DNA from: a virus
Length of the DNA stretch: 29,268 bases
IMG/VR virus record: IMGVR_UViG_3300032893_001567
Span: 1 to 29,268 of that record
Strand: one strand, 5' to 3'
The notes beneath the pieces were generated by a model that was not told the origin of the DNA, did no database searches, and saw only the letters and a program-made list of their open reading frames with translations. The stretch's first letter is position 1; each line of letters begins with the position of its first letter. This document shows positions 14,795-21,648 of the stretch, one piece after another. The translations under genes and the position numbers were made by a program.

Positions 14795-15731
14795 TAGCTT
14801 CTCCATCCGACTTGATTTCATCCGCGTCGACGTACTTGATCCTTCCGTCAAAATACAACTTATAGCCACAGCTCAGACCTTCACAGGAACCACCACCTGC
14901 CTTGTTCTTCCAGTTCATCAAGAGACCTCTGATGCCGATGGACTTTCCTCCTTTCAAAATCTTCTTCGACTTCCTCTGCATACGAACACGAACGGAAGCG
15001 TAAAGCCGAACAGCGTTTCCGCCCGGAGTATATTCCGGATTACCCCAAGCCCCCGGTGCCGTTCTAAGCTGATTGATAAACATCATCATGATGTTGTAGT
15101 TCGCCACCAAGGCCACCCACTGCCTCAGAAAACCGGAAAGGAACGAAGCTAGCGAGACTTTCGTTCGCATATTCTGATCCTGAATACCGGCAGCTGCCTC
15201 TTCCTCAGTCAACATCGCAGCAATAGAATCAACACATACGAACATCCGTCCGTTTGGATTCTCCCGACCCTTCCGCCTAATCAACTCTTCAACTTCTGTA
15301 AGAAGCTCTTCGACCGTTTGCAATCTCCCTTCCTGTACTTTCTTCTTTTTCTTTTCCTTCTTTTTCAACACATCCGGATCTTCACTCACAACGATGCCTG
15401 GACGAAACAAATAAACCAGATTAGTATCCAGTCCGAGTTTTCTAGCCCACTCCTCATCCCAGCTGGATTCCAGATCCACCCAAATAACGATAGCTCCATC
15501 CTTCTGTGCCATTCCTGCGAGCTTTTTCAACGCTGCAGTCTTTCCTCTGGACTCCATACCTGATAGTTCGAAGATCTTTCCGTAAGGAATCCCGAGTTCC
15601 TCTGAACCAAACACACGATTCAAATACAAGTTTCCGGTATCAAGCCAATACTTCACTTTCTTTTCGAGAGTAAAATGTTTTAGCTTCTTCCGGATCAGAG
15701 CCATCTCTTCGTCAGGTGTCAACTGTTTCAT
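14787..15731 (-). CDS. RecA/UvsX-type recombinase
   Basis: A 314-residue RecA-fold ATPase. Walker A is GMESRGKT (58-65, usual GPESSGKT), the catalytic-Glu strand is IVIWVDLESSWD (81-92), Walker B is VCVDSIAAM (165-173), the L1/L2 region holds INQLRTAPGAWGNPEYTPGG (219-238), and there is the following AVRLYASVRVRM strand. The protein lacks the long C-terminal domain of bacterial RecA and has a Lys-rich insertion (123-131). It promotes strand exchange and recombination-dependent replication together with the SSB, SbcDC and possibly the UvsY-like protein of this window. TTGAGGGA lies 6 bases before the ATG, and its leader carries a 35-base tandem repeat array. Confidence 0.92.
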   Translation of the reverse strand: MKQLTPDEEMALIRKKLKHFTLEKKVKYWLDTGNLYLNRVFGSEELGIPYGKIFELSGMESRGKTAALKKLAGMAQKDGAIVIWVDLESSWDEEWARKLGLDTNLVYLFRPGIVVSEDPDVLKKKEKKKKKVQEGRLQTVEELLTEVEELIRRKGRENPNGRMFVCVDSIAAMLTEEEAAAGIQDQNMRTKVSLASFLSGFLRQWVALVANYNIMMMFINQLRTAPGAWGNPEYTPGGNAVRLYASVRVRMQRKSKKILKGGKSIGIRGLLMNWKNKAGGGSCEGLSCGYKLYFDGRIKYVDADEIKSDGEANV

Positions 15732-16035
15732 AAGCTTCCCTCAACAAAAATGCTTTGTCCATGCTCAATGAGTCCATCACCATGTATGTTCATTCTTTCG
15801 GTCTGGGTCCCTCAACTTGAATGTTCATTCATTCGCGCTGGGTCCTTCTTATCCGATGCTAATTCTCTTGAGGTGAGTCCCTCGGTGGCAATGCTAATTC
15901 TTACACTCTGAGTCCCTCAGGTTCAATGCTAATTCTCTCGAAGTGAGTCCCTCGGTTGCAATGCCAATTCATACACACCGGGTCCTTCGTTCTTCCTGTG
16001 CTTTGAATCAACCGCTATGAGTTTAATCCGGACCC
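15732..16035 (-). other. 304-base non-coding leader of recA
   Basis: The longest clear non-coding gap in the window. Reading toward recA it holds the second arm of a strong hairpin, a 30-base AT-balanced spacer, seven 35-base tandem repeats, and a short leader with the recA ribosome site. Only short chance frames are open (a 23-codon ATG frame across the repeats). No obvious sigma-70 promoter was recognised, so the recA promoter, if present, may be of a phage-specific type. Confidence 0.6.
15751..15995 (-). repeat. Seven tandem 35-bp bipartite repeats upstream of recA
   Basis: Six perfectly phased 35-base units begin at 15786, 15821, 15856, 15891, 15926 and 15961, and a degenerate seventh covers 15751-15785. 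On the coding strand each unit holds two conserved 10-base blocks, GAGGGACTCA and GAATTAGCAT (GAATGAACAT in the two units nearest recA), with 8 variable bases between and 7 after. The variable bases differ from unit to unit. The period is not a multiple of three. The regularity, about 3.3 helical turns, suits an array of protein sites or iterons. The recA ribosome site TTGAGGGA falls almost in phase with block one. Confidence 0.9.
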
Positions 16036-16053
16036 TTATTCAGGGTCCGGATT
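16025..16053 (-). terminator. Strong hairpin at end of SSB operon, stop codon in loop
   Basis: AATCCGGACCC, a 7-base loop TGAATAA, then GGGTCCGGATT make a perfect 11-bp stem. The TAA of the small acidic frame lies in the loop. The stem is followed by AAACTCATAG, without a T-run on this strand, so it may stabilise the 3' end of the ssb transcript or act as a weak terminator rather than a classic one. Confidence 0.6.
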
Positions 16054-16170
16054 GTCATTCGGATCGTCACCGATATCGAGCTGTGTCAAATCAGATTCAT
16101 CGATGTCGCCAGACTCCATCTCGCTCTCATCCGAAAGTGTATCGTCAACGACCTGCTCATTCGTCGTCAT
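16036..16170 (-). CDS. Acidic miniprotein or frameshifted SSB tail (44 aa)
   Basis: An ATG 14 bases before the end of the ssb gene, in the +1 frame, opens a frame of 44 codons. It reads MTTNEQVVDDTLSDESEMES and continues equally acidic to its TAA inside the hairpin loop. No ribosome site precedes the ATG, so it would need translational coupling to ssb or a +1 frameshift that would add an acidic end to the SSB. The composition (about one third Asp/Glu) and lack of stops argue that it is used. Which of the two is true cannot be read. Confidence 0.45.
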   Translation of the reverse strand: MTTNEQVVDDTLSDESEMESGDIDESDLTQLDIGDDPNDNPDPE

Positions 16171-17233
16171 CGTCGTCGGCTGGTTTCTTTTTTCCTTTTC
16201 CTGACTTTGGTTTTTCTTCTTCCTCTTCGGACTCTTCTTCGTCTTCCTCAGAGGCTTTGCCTTTTTTGCCCTTGGGTTTTTCTTCTTCATCCTCGTCACC
16301 ACTTTCCTCCTCCTCGTCGGCTGGTTTCTTTTTTCCCGCCTTCGGTTTCTCTTCCTCATCCTCTTCATCTTCGAGGTTCGGAATATCATCATCATCGGAC
16401 ACGGCTTCTTCCTCCTCATCCTCATCAGCCGGTTTCTTTTTGTTCTTGTTCGAAGGCTTCTCTTCCTCCTCATCGGACTCATCCCCGCCAGACTCTTCTT
16501 CATCCTCGTCGACTGGTTTCTTTTTGTTTGGTTTCTTTTCTTTTTCTTCTTCCTCTTCGTCGTCGTCGGTTGGTTTTTTCTTTCCGGACGGTTTCTCTTC
16601 TTCCTCTTCCTCGTCCTGCTCGTGCCCGTAATACTCAGACTTCTGTTTCGCCTCGTCGTACTGTTTCAACACAGAACCGAAAGGCTCGAGCAGGTTCAGA
16701 AACTTCTCCGGCACAGCAGACTTCTCATCATCACGATCAATGTCCGAATACTCAGTCGAAGTCATTGTCGTACCAGTCCGTGTGATGGACAGATTGTATC
16801 CCTTTTCGGGATGGCTGACATCACGTTTGATCGCCAGACCGAGATACTTGTTGGCAAGAGTCTTGCTCATCTCCCACAACACAGGCCCGATCCACTTGCC
16901 CTCCGACTTGTAGATGATCTGAACGGCGAAATTTTCCTTGCGCTTCATCTCCTCCGCAGACTTTCGGTTCGCCGACTTTCCCGACTTCGAAAGCTTGGGG
17001 ATGAGATCGTCGCACAACCAACATTCACCCGTTCCATCTCGCTTCTTACCGCAGCGAAGATAAGCCTTTCGAGCACCAACATTGGAGTGCATTGCATACT
17101 CAATGTACTCGGGCTTCTCCACGCCCTTCTTGTTCGGAAGGACGCGAAACGTAGTCGTACCTTCAGGAAGCTTGAAACGTTTCGACGCCGTCCGTTCCTT
17201 CAACCGCTGTGCTGCTAGCTCTTTCTTATCCAT
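16157..17233 (-). CDS. gp32-like single-stranded DNA-binding protein with long charged tail
   Basis: The first ~205 residues resemble T4 gp32-type SSBs: a basic N-terminus for cooperativity (MDKKELAAQRLKERTASKRF), an OB-like core and a zinc site with H49, C61, C71 and C74 (RCGKKRDGTGECWLC). It coats single strands and supports polymerase and recombinase. Residues 206-358 are a low-complexity tail built of about six imperfect repeats of acidic run, KPxxKKKP and acidic run, ending DDDDDE. Normal SSBs have a short acidic tip only. AAGGAAGG precedes the ATG. The next gene downstream on the transcript is recA after the repeat array. Confidence 0.8.
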   Translation of the reverse strand: MDKKELAAQRLKERTASKRFKLPEGTTTFRVLPNKKGVEKPEYIEYAMHSNVGARKAYLRCGKKRDGTGECWLCDDLIPKLSKSGKSANRKSAEEMKRKENFAVQIIYKSEGKWIGPVLWEMSKTLANKYLGLAIKRDVSHPEKGYNLSITRTGTTMTSTEYSDIDRDDEKSAVPEKFLNLLEPFGSVLKQYDEAKQKSEYYGHEQDEEEEEEKPSGKKKPTDDDEEEEEKEKKPNKKKPVDEDEEESGGDESDEEEEKPSNKNKKKPADEDEEEEAVSDDDDIPNLEDEEDEEEKPKAGKKKPADEEEESGDEDEEEKPKGKKGKASEEDEEESEEEEEKPKSGKGKKKPADDDDDE

Positions 17234-17266
17234 CGTGCCTTCCTTTCAGAGTTCACTTCTTCCGAG

Positions 17267-17464
17267 TTAGTTTGGAAAATCTTTCATGCCACGACCATAC
17301 TCTTTTTCCATCTGTTCGAAGACTTCTTTCTTCCGCTTCAAATGGAACTCGATCAGCTCCTGTCCAAGCTGTTTCGAAAGTGCATATAAAACGGCCAGCC
17401 CAAATCCGGACAGAAGCAAAACACCTATCACAACAAGGATCATAGTAACCACGCTAATCATCAT
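17267..17464 (-). CDS. Single-TM small protein (65 aa)
   Basis: A hydrophobic N-terminal helix (3-28, SVVTMILVVIGVLLLSG...) is followed by a charged helix (LIEFHLKRKKEVFEQMEKE). The start overlaps the end of the preceding gene by 11 bases, with GGAGG just upstream; the second ATG of the pair has the better spacing. Membrane protein of unknown role between the recombination genes. Confidence 0.55.
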   Translation of the reverse strand: MMISVVTMILVVIGVLLLSGFGLAVLYALSKQLGQELIEFHLKRKKEVFEQMEKEYGRGMKDFPN

Positions 17465-17942
17465 CGCCTCCGGCGCGTCTCATCCTCTCCCTCATCCTTT
17501 TCATCTTATCCACTTCCGATTGACCACTGAATGTATCGTGCATAAACGCAAACTGAGTGAGGATCTTGAGGGACGACCGTCTGTGTTCGTAGGCGTCCAG
17601 CAGAAGTTTCGAGTATTCTTCCATGCGTTTTGTCTTTGCCAGTTCCTCTTCGGCCTGTCTGATTTCCGGTACACGTTGAACCATCTCTTTGATGGCTCCT
17701 TCGGTCATGCCTTTCTGTCCCTTGAACTTCACGCGCATCTTTATGCTGTAATCCACTCGAAGGTTATCCGCTCGCATCTCTGCTTCCTGACGCTTTCTCA
17801 TCTTATCGACACGATAAGTTGCCGCCGCCATAAACAACTTCGCTTGCTCCAGAGCCGCATCTTCCACTTCTTCCTGTGTAAAGGCTAGGCGTTCCAGCAG
17901 ATCCTCTTTTTCGACAACTCCAATCAATTGTTTTCTTGGCAT
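17454..17942 (-). CDS. Helical recombination-accessory candidate, UvsY-like (162 aa)
   Basis: An all-helical charged protein. The central part, with EAEMRADNLRVDYSIKMRVK and KGMTEGAIKEMVQRVPEIRQ, then a helix near 110-135 with LLLDAYEHRRSSLKILTQ, follows the order of T4 UvsY: a basic helix, an acidic hinge, and a final helix ending in a Arg/Lys patch. UvsY is a mediator that loads UvsX on gp32-covered DNA. The location beside an SSB and a RecA supports this, but the sequence likeness is weak and structural prediction is needed. The acidic GGDDD end overlaps the next gene. Confidence 0.4.
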   Translation of the reverse strand: MPRKQLIGVVEKEDLLERLAFTQEEVEDAALEQAKLFMAAATYRVDKMRKRQEAEMRADNLRVDYSIKMRVKFKGQKGMTEGAIKEMVQRVPEIRQAEEELAKTKRMEEYSKLLLDAYEHRRSSLKILTQFAFMHDTFSGQSEVDKMKRMRERMRRAGGDDD

Positions 17943-17978
17943 GACTTATTGTACAAGCCCCTTTCGAATGTTTTGTTT

Positions 17979-18869
17979 CTAACCGAGCGAGGCCATCATT
18001 TCCTTTCTGAACTTATTCTCAAACTTCTGATTTGCCCGGCACCATTCCTCGATAAACTGTTCCGGTGGCTGTCCCTTATACTCCACCATCACACCCAATC
18101 TAAACCCGGCTTTTGCCTCCGCTTTGAGAGGCACAACCCACTTCACTTCCGGCCACCACTTCTTCACATAGACGAGAACCTCGTTCTCCATCAGCTGAAT
18201 AAACTGCCTATAAGTTTCCCGCATCAGTTTAAGCTGAGAGAACACATAGAACGCGTCGTGAATCTCCATCGAAGACTCTTGCAGCCTGTCGTACGTCTTG
18301 GGTTTTATCCCGATTATTGCCATTGCTATCAACATCAACTGATGGGCCGTTCCTTGGATTGGGCTATTGACCGCCTGATTTGCCCAGAATGTTCCGCGAG
18401 TATCATCGCCAGCCAACGCAATCTCTCTCAAGAATCCGAACAGGGTGGACACATACGAATTCTCTTCCGCAAACACGTGTTGTCGTTCGATAAATCTCGC
18501 CACACCCTTGAACTTGGAAAAGTAGGCATTGTACAACTCTTCCACTTCCTCAAATTTCATGGCAAACTTCTCACCACGTTTCGCCGCATCCGTCTTCAGC
18601 TTATTGTAAACCGATTCTGGCGTCATTCCGAAAATGATCCCGAAATGCAATTGTTTGATGGCAGTGCGAAGTGTTCTGTCCTTCTTGATCAACTCTTTTG
18701 GCTTGTTGGTCAACTCATGCCCGACGTCCCCGTGGATATCATCACCTTCCTGAATCAGTTTAATGAGCTTCTGGTCGCCGGACATCTGTGCAAGGACCCG
18801 AATTTCCAACTGCGAGTGATCCGCGCCCATGTACACTTTCAAATTACCGAACCTGTCAAGAAGGGTCAT
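17979..18869 (-). CDS. Family A DNA polymerase, C-terminal palm/fingers fragment
   Basis: A 296-residue fragment that begins just before motif A. It holds motif A GADHSQLEIR (D17 is the catalytic Asp), the O-helix RTAIKQLHFGIIFG (R68, K72, F76; F80 stands where Tyr is usual), the QAVNSPIQGTAHQL helix, and motif C EIHDAFYVF (H204, D205), where the usual Glu after Asp is Ala. It lacks the thumb and exonuclease, which are on the gene at 19639-21534; together they make one complete polymerase. F76 at the Taq F667 position is the wild-type discriminating residue. The start is a TAATG overlap with the gene between. The two chains must associate to be active. Confidence 0.92.
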   Translation of the reverse strand: MTLLDRFGNLKVYMGADHSQLEIRVLAQMSGDQKLIKLIQEGDDIHGDVGHELTNKPKELIKKDRTLRTAIKQLHFGIIFGMTPESVYNKLKTDAAKRGEKFAMKFEEVEELYNAYFSKFKGVARFIERQHVFAEENSYVSTLFGFLREIALAGDDTRGTFWANQAVNSPIQGTAHQLMLIAMAIIGIKPKTYDRLQESSMEIHDAFYVFSQLKLMRETYRQFIQLMENEVLVYVKKWWPEVKWVVPLKAEAKAGFRLGVMVEYKGQPPEQFIEEWCRANQKFENKFRKEMMASLG

Positions 18870-19351
18870 TACCGTCCCTCTCCATCCAGTAGAGAGATCG
18901 CATCGAAGAACGTATCAGGCTGCCTTCCACCGGGCCATTCTCTCATGCAAAGGCGATCTTCAAACTCATCAACAGTCTCCACAGTAAGGTGAAAGGCACT
19001 GCACATTCCTTGGAATAGGAGGAAAGCCGAATGTCTCTCAATAATACCCGGATGTCTGTAGGCTACGACTTCCAGTGCATGCATCAGATGAGAGTAGAAA
19101 TGCTGCGTACAGAATTCGAGTTCCTTTGCCAACGGTCCCTTTTCCACCATTACAGGAAGATCATTGACGTCAGTCATAAACTCCTTCACATTGTCCGGAT
19201 TCCCCGGCCTGAAGACAATGCCTCTCAACCAGCGTTGGACCTTCTTCACATTCGGACAGACATGAGTATCCGGGCCTCTCAGTCCAAGAACAAGCGTTGA
19301 CTGCATACGAATGGGGATTTCTTCCAACCAAGATTGAAGTACGCTAGGCAT
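18869..19351 (-). CDS. Conserved-looking phage protein of unknown function (160 aa), between polymerase halves
   Basis: Unrecognised function. It is helical, starting MPSVLQSWLEEIPIRMQSTL, with LGLRGPDTH near 22-30, a proline-rich loop (FRPGNPDNV), and a His-rich helix (CTQHFYSHLMHALEVVAYRH). The style is that of widespread phage early proteins. It has its own ribosome site (AGGAGAGAATAGG), overlaps the downstream polymerase fragment by one base, and begins one base after the zinc-protein gene. No nuclease, intein or intron motif is seen, so it does not look like a splicing element. Confidence 0.6.
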   Translation of the reverse strand: MPSVLQSWLEEIPIRMQSTLVLGLRGPDTHVCPNVKKVQRWLRGIVFRPGNPDNVKEFMTDVNDLPVMVEKGPLAKELEFCTQHFYSHLMHALEVVAYRHPGIIERHSAFLLFQGMCSAFHLTVETVDEFEDRLCMREWPGGRQPDTFFDAISLLDGEGR

Positions 19352-19352
19352 C

Positions 19353-19652
19353 CTATTCTCTCCTTAACCACCAGAAGTATTTCTCTGCTTCCTCATGTCG
19401 CTTCTTCCACAACGATCGCAAGCCCTCAACACCCCCATGATCGACAAAACACTTTCGACAAGTGAGAGGATTCCCTCCCGGGATATCCGGAATAGGATTG
19501 GTCCAAATCATACGAAACTCTGAACCAACTGTAAATCTTCCGCCACAGAAGTAGCAACGAAAGTACTTTCCGTTTGCGCCGCCGCTCCAAGGTAGCTTAA
19601 CGTCCTTCGCTGTCACTCTGACAAACTCTTTCATAAAATCACCGATCGCCAT
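19353..19652 (-). CDS. Zinc-ribbon-like small protein (99 aa), between polymerase halves
   Basis: Two CxxC pairs, CYFC and CRKC, about 33 residues apart, with a His shortly after, give a plausible zinc ribbon; a basic helix with aromatic residues ends the chain (KYFWWLRRE). GGAGGG precedes the ATG, which overlaps the upstream polymerase fragment by 14 bases. It may be a nucleic-acid-binding partner of the polymerase, or unrelated. No HNH motif is visible despite the Cys pairs. Confidence 0.6.
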   Translation of the reverse strand: MAIGDFMKEFVRVTAKDVKLPWSGGANGKYFRCYFCGGRFTVGSEFRMIWTNPIPDIPGGNPLTCRKCFVDHGGVEGLRSLWKKRHEEAEKYFWWLRRE

Positions 19653-21534
19653 TTTCCACCCTCCATGCTTTATACAAATCTCTCCATCTCAAATCACTAA
19701 CCAACAGACATTCAATTTCTTCCGCACCATGGATGTTCTGTAGATTAACGATTCCTTTTTCGGTCTTGTTTCCTCGCTCACCTCCGGAACGAAGACGACA
19801 GGTGATTGTTCCAGTCAGATGCCATTTCGTTCTGACTCTTCCGCCATGCAAATCCGCCGACTTCCTGTAGCCGTCCATATAGGTAGATTTCTTCTTCGAC
19901 ATCTGTCTGTACTCAGTCACCAATCCCGGGAACTCATGGAAGTCGGATAGAATCGCCATCGACTCTTTCCGCGTAGACCGAGGAAACTCCTTGAGCCACT
20001 TCTGATCTAGATGCTTGCCTAGCCGCAAGTCATCATAAATTACTCGCGCCACATCTTGTGGCTTATTAGGATTGAATTTGTCATCCTTGGCGATAGCCCT
20101 GATTTGTCCCAACAGCTTCTCCAGACGAACAGGGATCCAGCGCTCCAGCATATCCGCATGTTTGTAGTCTAGCCAAGGCCCGTGCTCTTCCATGCGTGCC
20201 AATACAGGCGAAACATACATCAAGCACCTTAACAATGCCTCATTCACCCGACCCTTGTTCGAAATCTGAATTCTCTTCGTCAGATCACAGTCCGCTCCGT
20301 TGTATACGACGATGACCTTCATCGGAATTTCATAGAAATTCACCAGCTTCGTTTTCTCATCACGATAAGGATCGAGAATCCCTTTGTACCCTGCAAACTC
20401 TCTAAACCGGATGTCGGCTGTTGCCTCCAGACCATAGGCACGCCGACCTGAGAATCTCAAATACTCGGAGAGCATCGTATCATGCACAAACCCTTTGACC
20501 ACAATGCCGAGCAGCTTCTTCAATTTCCAAACATCATAAGCACCGTACTGGAAGGCTTTGAGAATTTCGGGATCTTCCAGAATCCTTTTCAGGTAAGCTA
20601 TTCTCTTCGACAGAATCCGATTCTTTAGCTTCAGATCCTTATGGCGAAGGAACACACCGCGAGAGATCCCTTTCTTCCAACAAAATCCAACATAGACAAC
20701 TACATTCTCGCCGTTCTCGTCCTTGCCATCCTCGATGTCGACAGAAATCAAAATTCCTTTTTTGGCAGCGGCAAGAATCGGATTGAGAATTTCCTGTTCG
20801 AAGTCCAACGTCCTTACAGACTTATAATCCATCGAACGGATGTAGGAAAACTTTCCTCCAGTTCCCTTTATCTTTGATACAGCTATCCTGATTGCCTCCT
20901 TGAACTCATCCAACTTTGAGCGAGGCGCCCCTCTAAGGAAATAACTGGGATGGTAAGTCAGGATAACCCATGCCTTGAGTCTTTCGGAGTAGAACGTCTT
21001 CTGTTCTTTTCTGTACTCACCCTTCAATAAGGCCTTGGCCGCCACTTGCCCGAATACCAGATGAACCTTTGTCCTACCACTCACCTTTTCCAAGGCCTCT
21101 TCGGTATAGATGGAGCAGCATTTCAACTCTTCCTTGTTCGGCGTATGACGAGGCGTCCACTGTCCCTCTTCATTCACATCCACCGGGAAACATCTAACCA
21201 CATTCTGGATGTCACAATCCTTCCTGTAAAGCCCCGACTCCGCTGCATGCTCCCATAGGAATTGGCCAGCATCACCCACAAGCTCCCGTCCCTCTCTGTT
21301 CTCATTGGATCCGGGACTCTGTGCCCAGACCATGACCGGTTTTCCCTGAAGCTTATCCAGATTCTTAATCTTCTTTAAGCCACGAACCTTATTCAAGGGA
21401 CAAAAATCACAACCTCTGTTCTCGTCTTTCTTCTTGGCGGTTTGCTTCTTTACAGGCTTCTTGTCACGTGCCGTCCGAACGGGCTTAAATTCTTTCGACT
21501 CGTTGTCGAAATCTAGAATATTCTGGTACGCCAT
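19639..21534 (-). CDS. UDG-like domain fused to family A DNA polymerase N-terminal fragment
   Basis: A 631-residue protein. Residues 40-225 look like a family 4/5 uracil-DNA glycosylase with a probable 4Fe-4S site (C42, C45, C115 and C139 or C140), the loop AQSPGSNENREG (71-82) where GEAPG is usual, and HPSYFLR (195-201). Residues 260-425 are a DnaQ-like 3'-5' exonuclease: VDIED (265-269), FQYGAYD (328-334) and YNGADCD (411-417). From about 440 the polymerase thumb begins and reaches TGTITCRLRS (574-583) and NLQNIH (597-602), then the protein stops. Palm and fingers follow on a separate gene. UDG-PolA fusions are known in SPO1-like phages. The DNA entry and proofreading part of the replicative polymerase. 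Confidence 0.9.
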   Translation of the reverse strand: MAYQNILDFDNESKEFKPVRTARDKKPVKKQTAKKKDENRGCDFCPLNKVRGLKKIKNLDKLQGKPVMVWAQSPGSNENREGRELVGDAGQFLWEHAAESGLYRKDCDIQNVVRCFPVDVNEEGQWTPRHTPNKEELKCCSIYTEEALEKVSGRTKVHLVFGQVAAKALLKGEYRKEQKTFYSERLKAWVILTYHPSYFLRGAPRSKLDEFKEAIRIAVSKIKGTGGKFSYIRSMDYKSVRTLDFEQEILNPILAAAKKGILISVDIEDGKDENGENVVVYVGFCWKKGISRGVFLRHKDLKLKNRILSKRIAYLKRILEDPEILKAFQYGAYDVWKLKKLLGIVVKGFVHDTMLSEYLRFSGRRAYGLEATADIRFREFAGYKGILDPYRDEKTKLVNFYEIPMKVIVVYNGADCDLTKRIQISNKGRVNEALLRCLMYVSPVLARMEEHGPWLDYKHADMLERWIPVRLEKLLGQIRAIAKDDKFNPNKPQDVARVIYDDLRLGKHLDQKWLKEFPRSTRKESMAILSDFHEFPGLVTEYRQMSKKKSTYMDGYRKSADLHGGRVRTKWHLTGTITCRLRSGGERGNKTEKGIVNLQNIHGAEEIECLLVSDLRWRDLYKAWRVENGDR

Positions 21535-21648
21535 TTATCTGCACCTGCATGACGGGTCCGTAGACATAAGCCATGCAATTACCGCAAGTCCAAATAACGC
21601 GAACAAACCAAACATTACGGTAAGTACCGTCGCGATTTTATTCTTCAT
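21535..21648 (-). CDS. Very small membrane protein (37 aa)
   Basis: Reads MKNKIATVLTVMFGLFALFG and continues hydrophobic to residue 28, then ends with CRCR. The ATG overlaps the cupin stop (ATGA) and the TAA directly precedes the ATG of the polymerase gene. A single-pass microprotein; the exact fit between two real genes is the main support. Confidence 0.55.
   Translation of the reverse strand: MKNKIATVLTVMFGLFALFGLAVIAWLMSTDPSCRCR

Noticed and set aside
15751-15995. CRISPR array
   Set aside because: The period is 35 bases but only two 10-base blocks are kept, with 7-8 variable bases. There are no 23-50 base repeats separating spacers of similar size and no cas genes.
16017-16785. Long plus-strand Ser-rich frames opposite the ssb gene
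   Set aside because: They are mirror images of the Glu/Asp/Lys repeat tail of the SSB and have no ribosome site; no other plus-strand gene is seen.
17928-18992. 354-residue plus-strand frame opposite the polymerase
   Set aside because: Antisense to a gene with clear polymerase motifs; His/Leu-rich shadow composition.
18869-19652. Group I intron or intein in the polymerase gene
   Set aside because: The stretch is filled by two normal genes with own ribosome sites and stop/start overlaps. Both polymerase parts have their own stop or start, and no intein or homing nuclease motif is present.
19353-19652. HNH nuclease
   Set aside because: Cys pairs resemble the scaffold of some HNH proteins, but no HH/HN-type catalytic stretch is visible between them.
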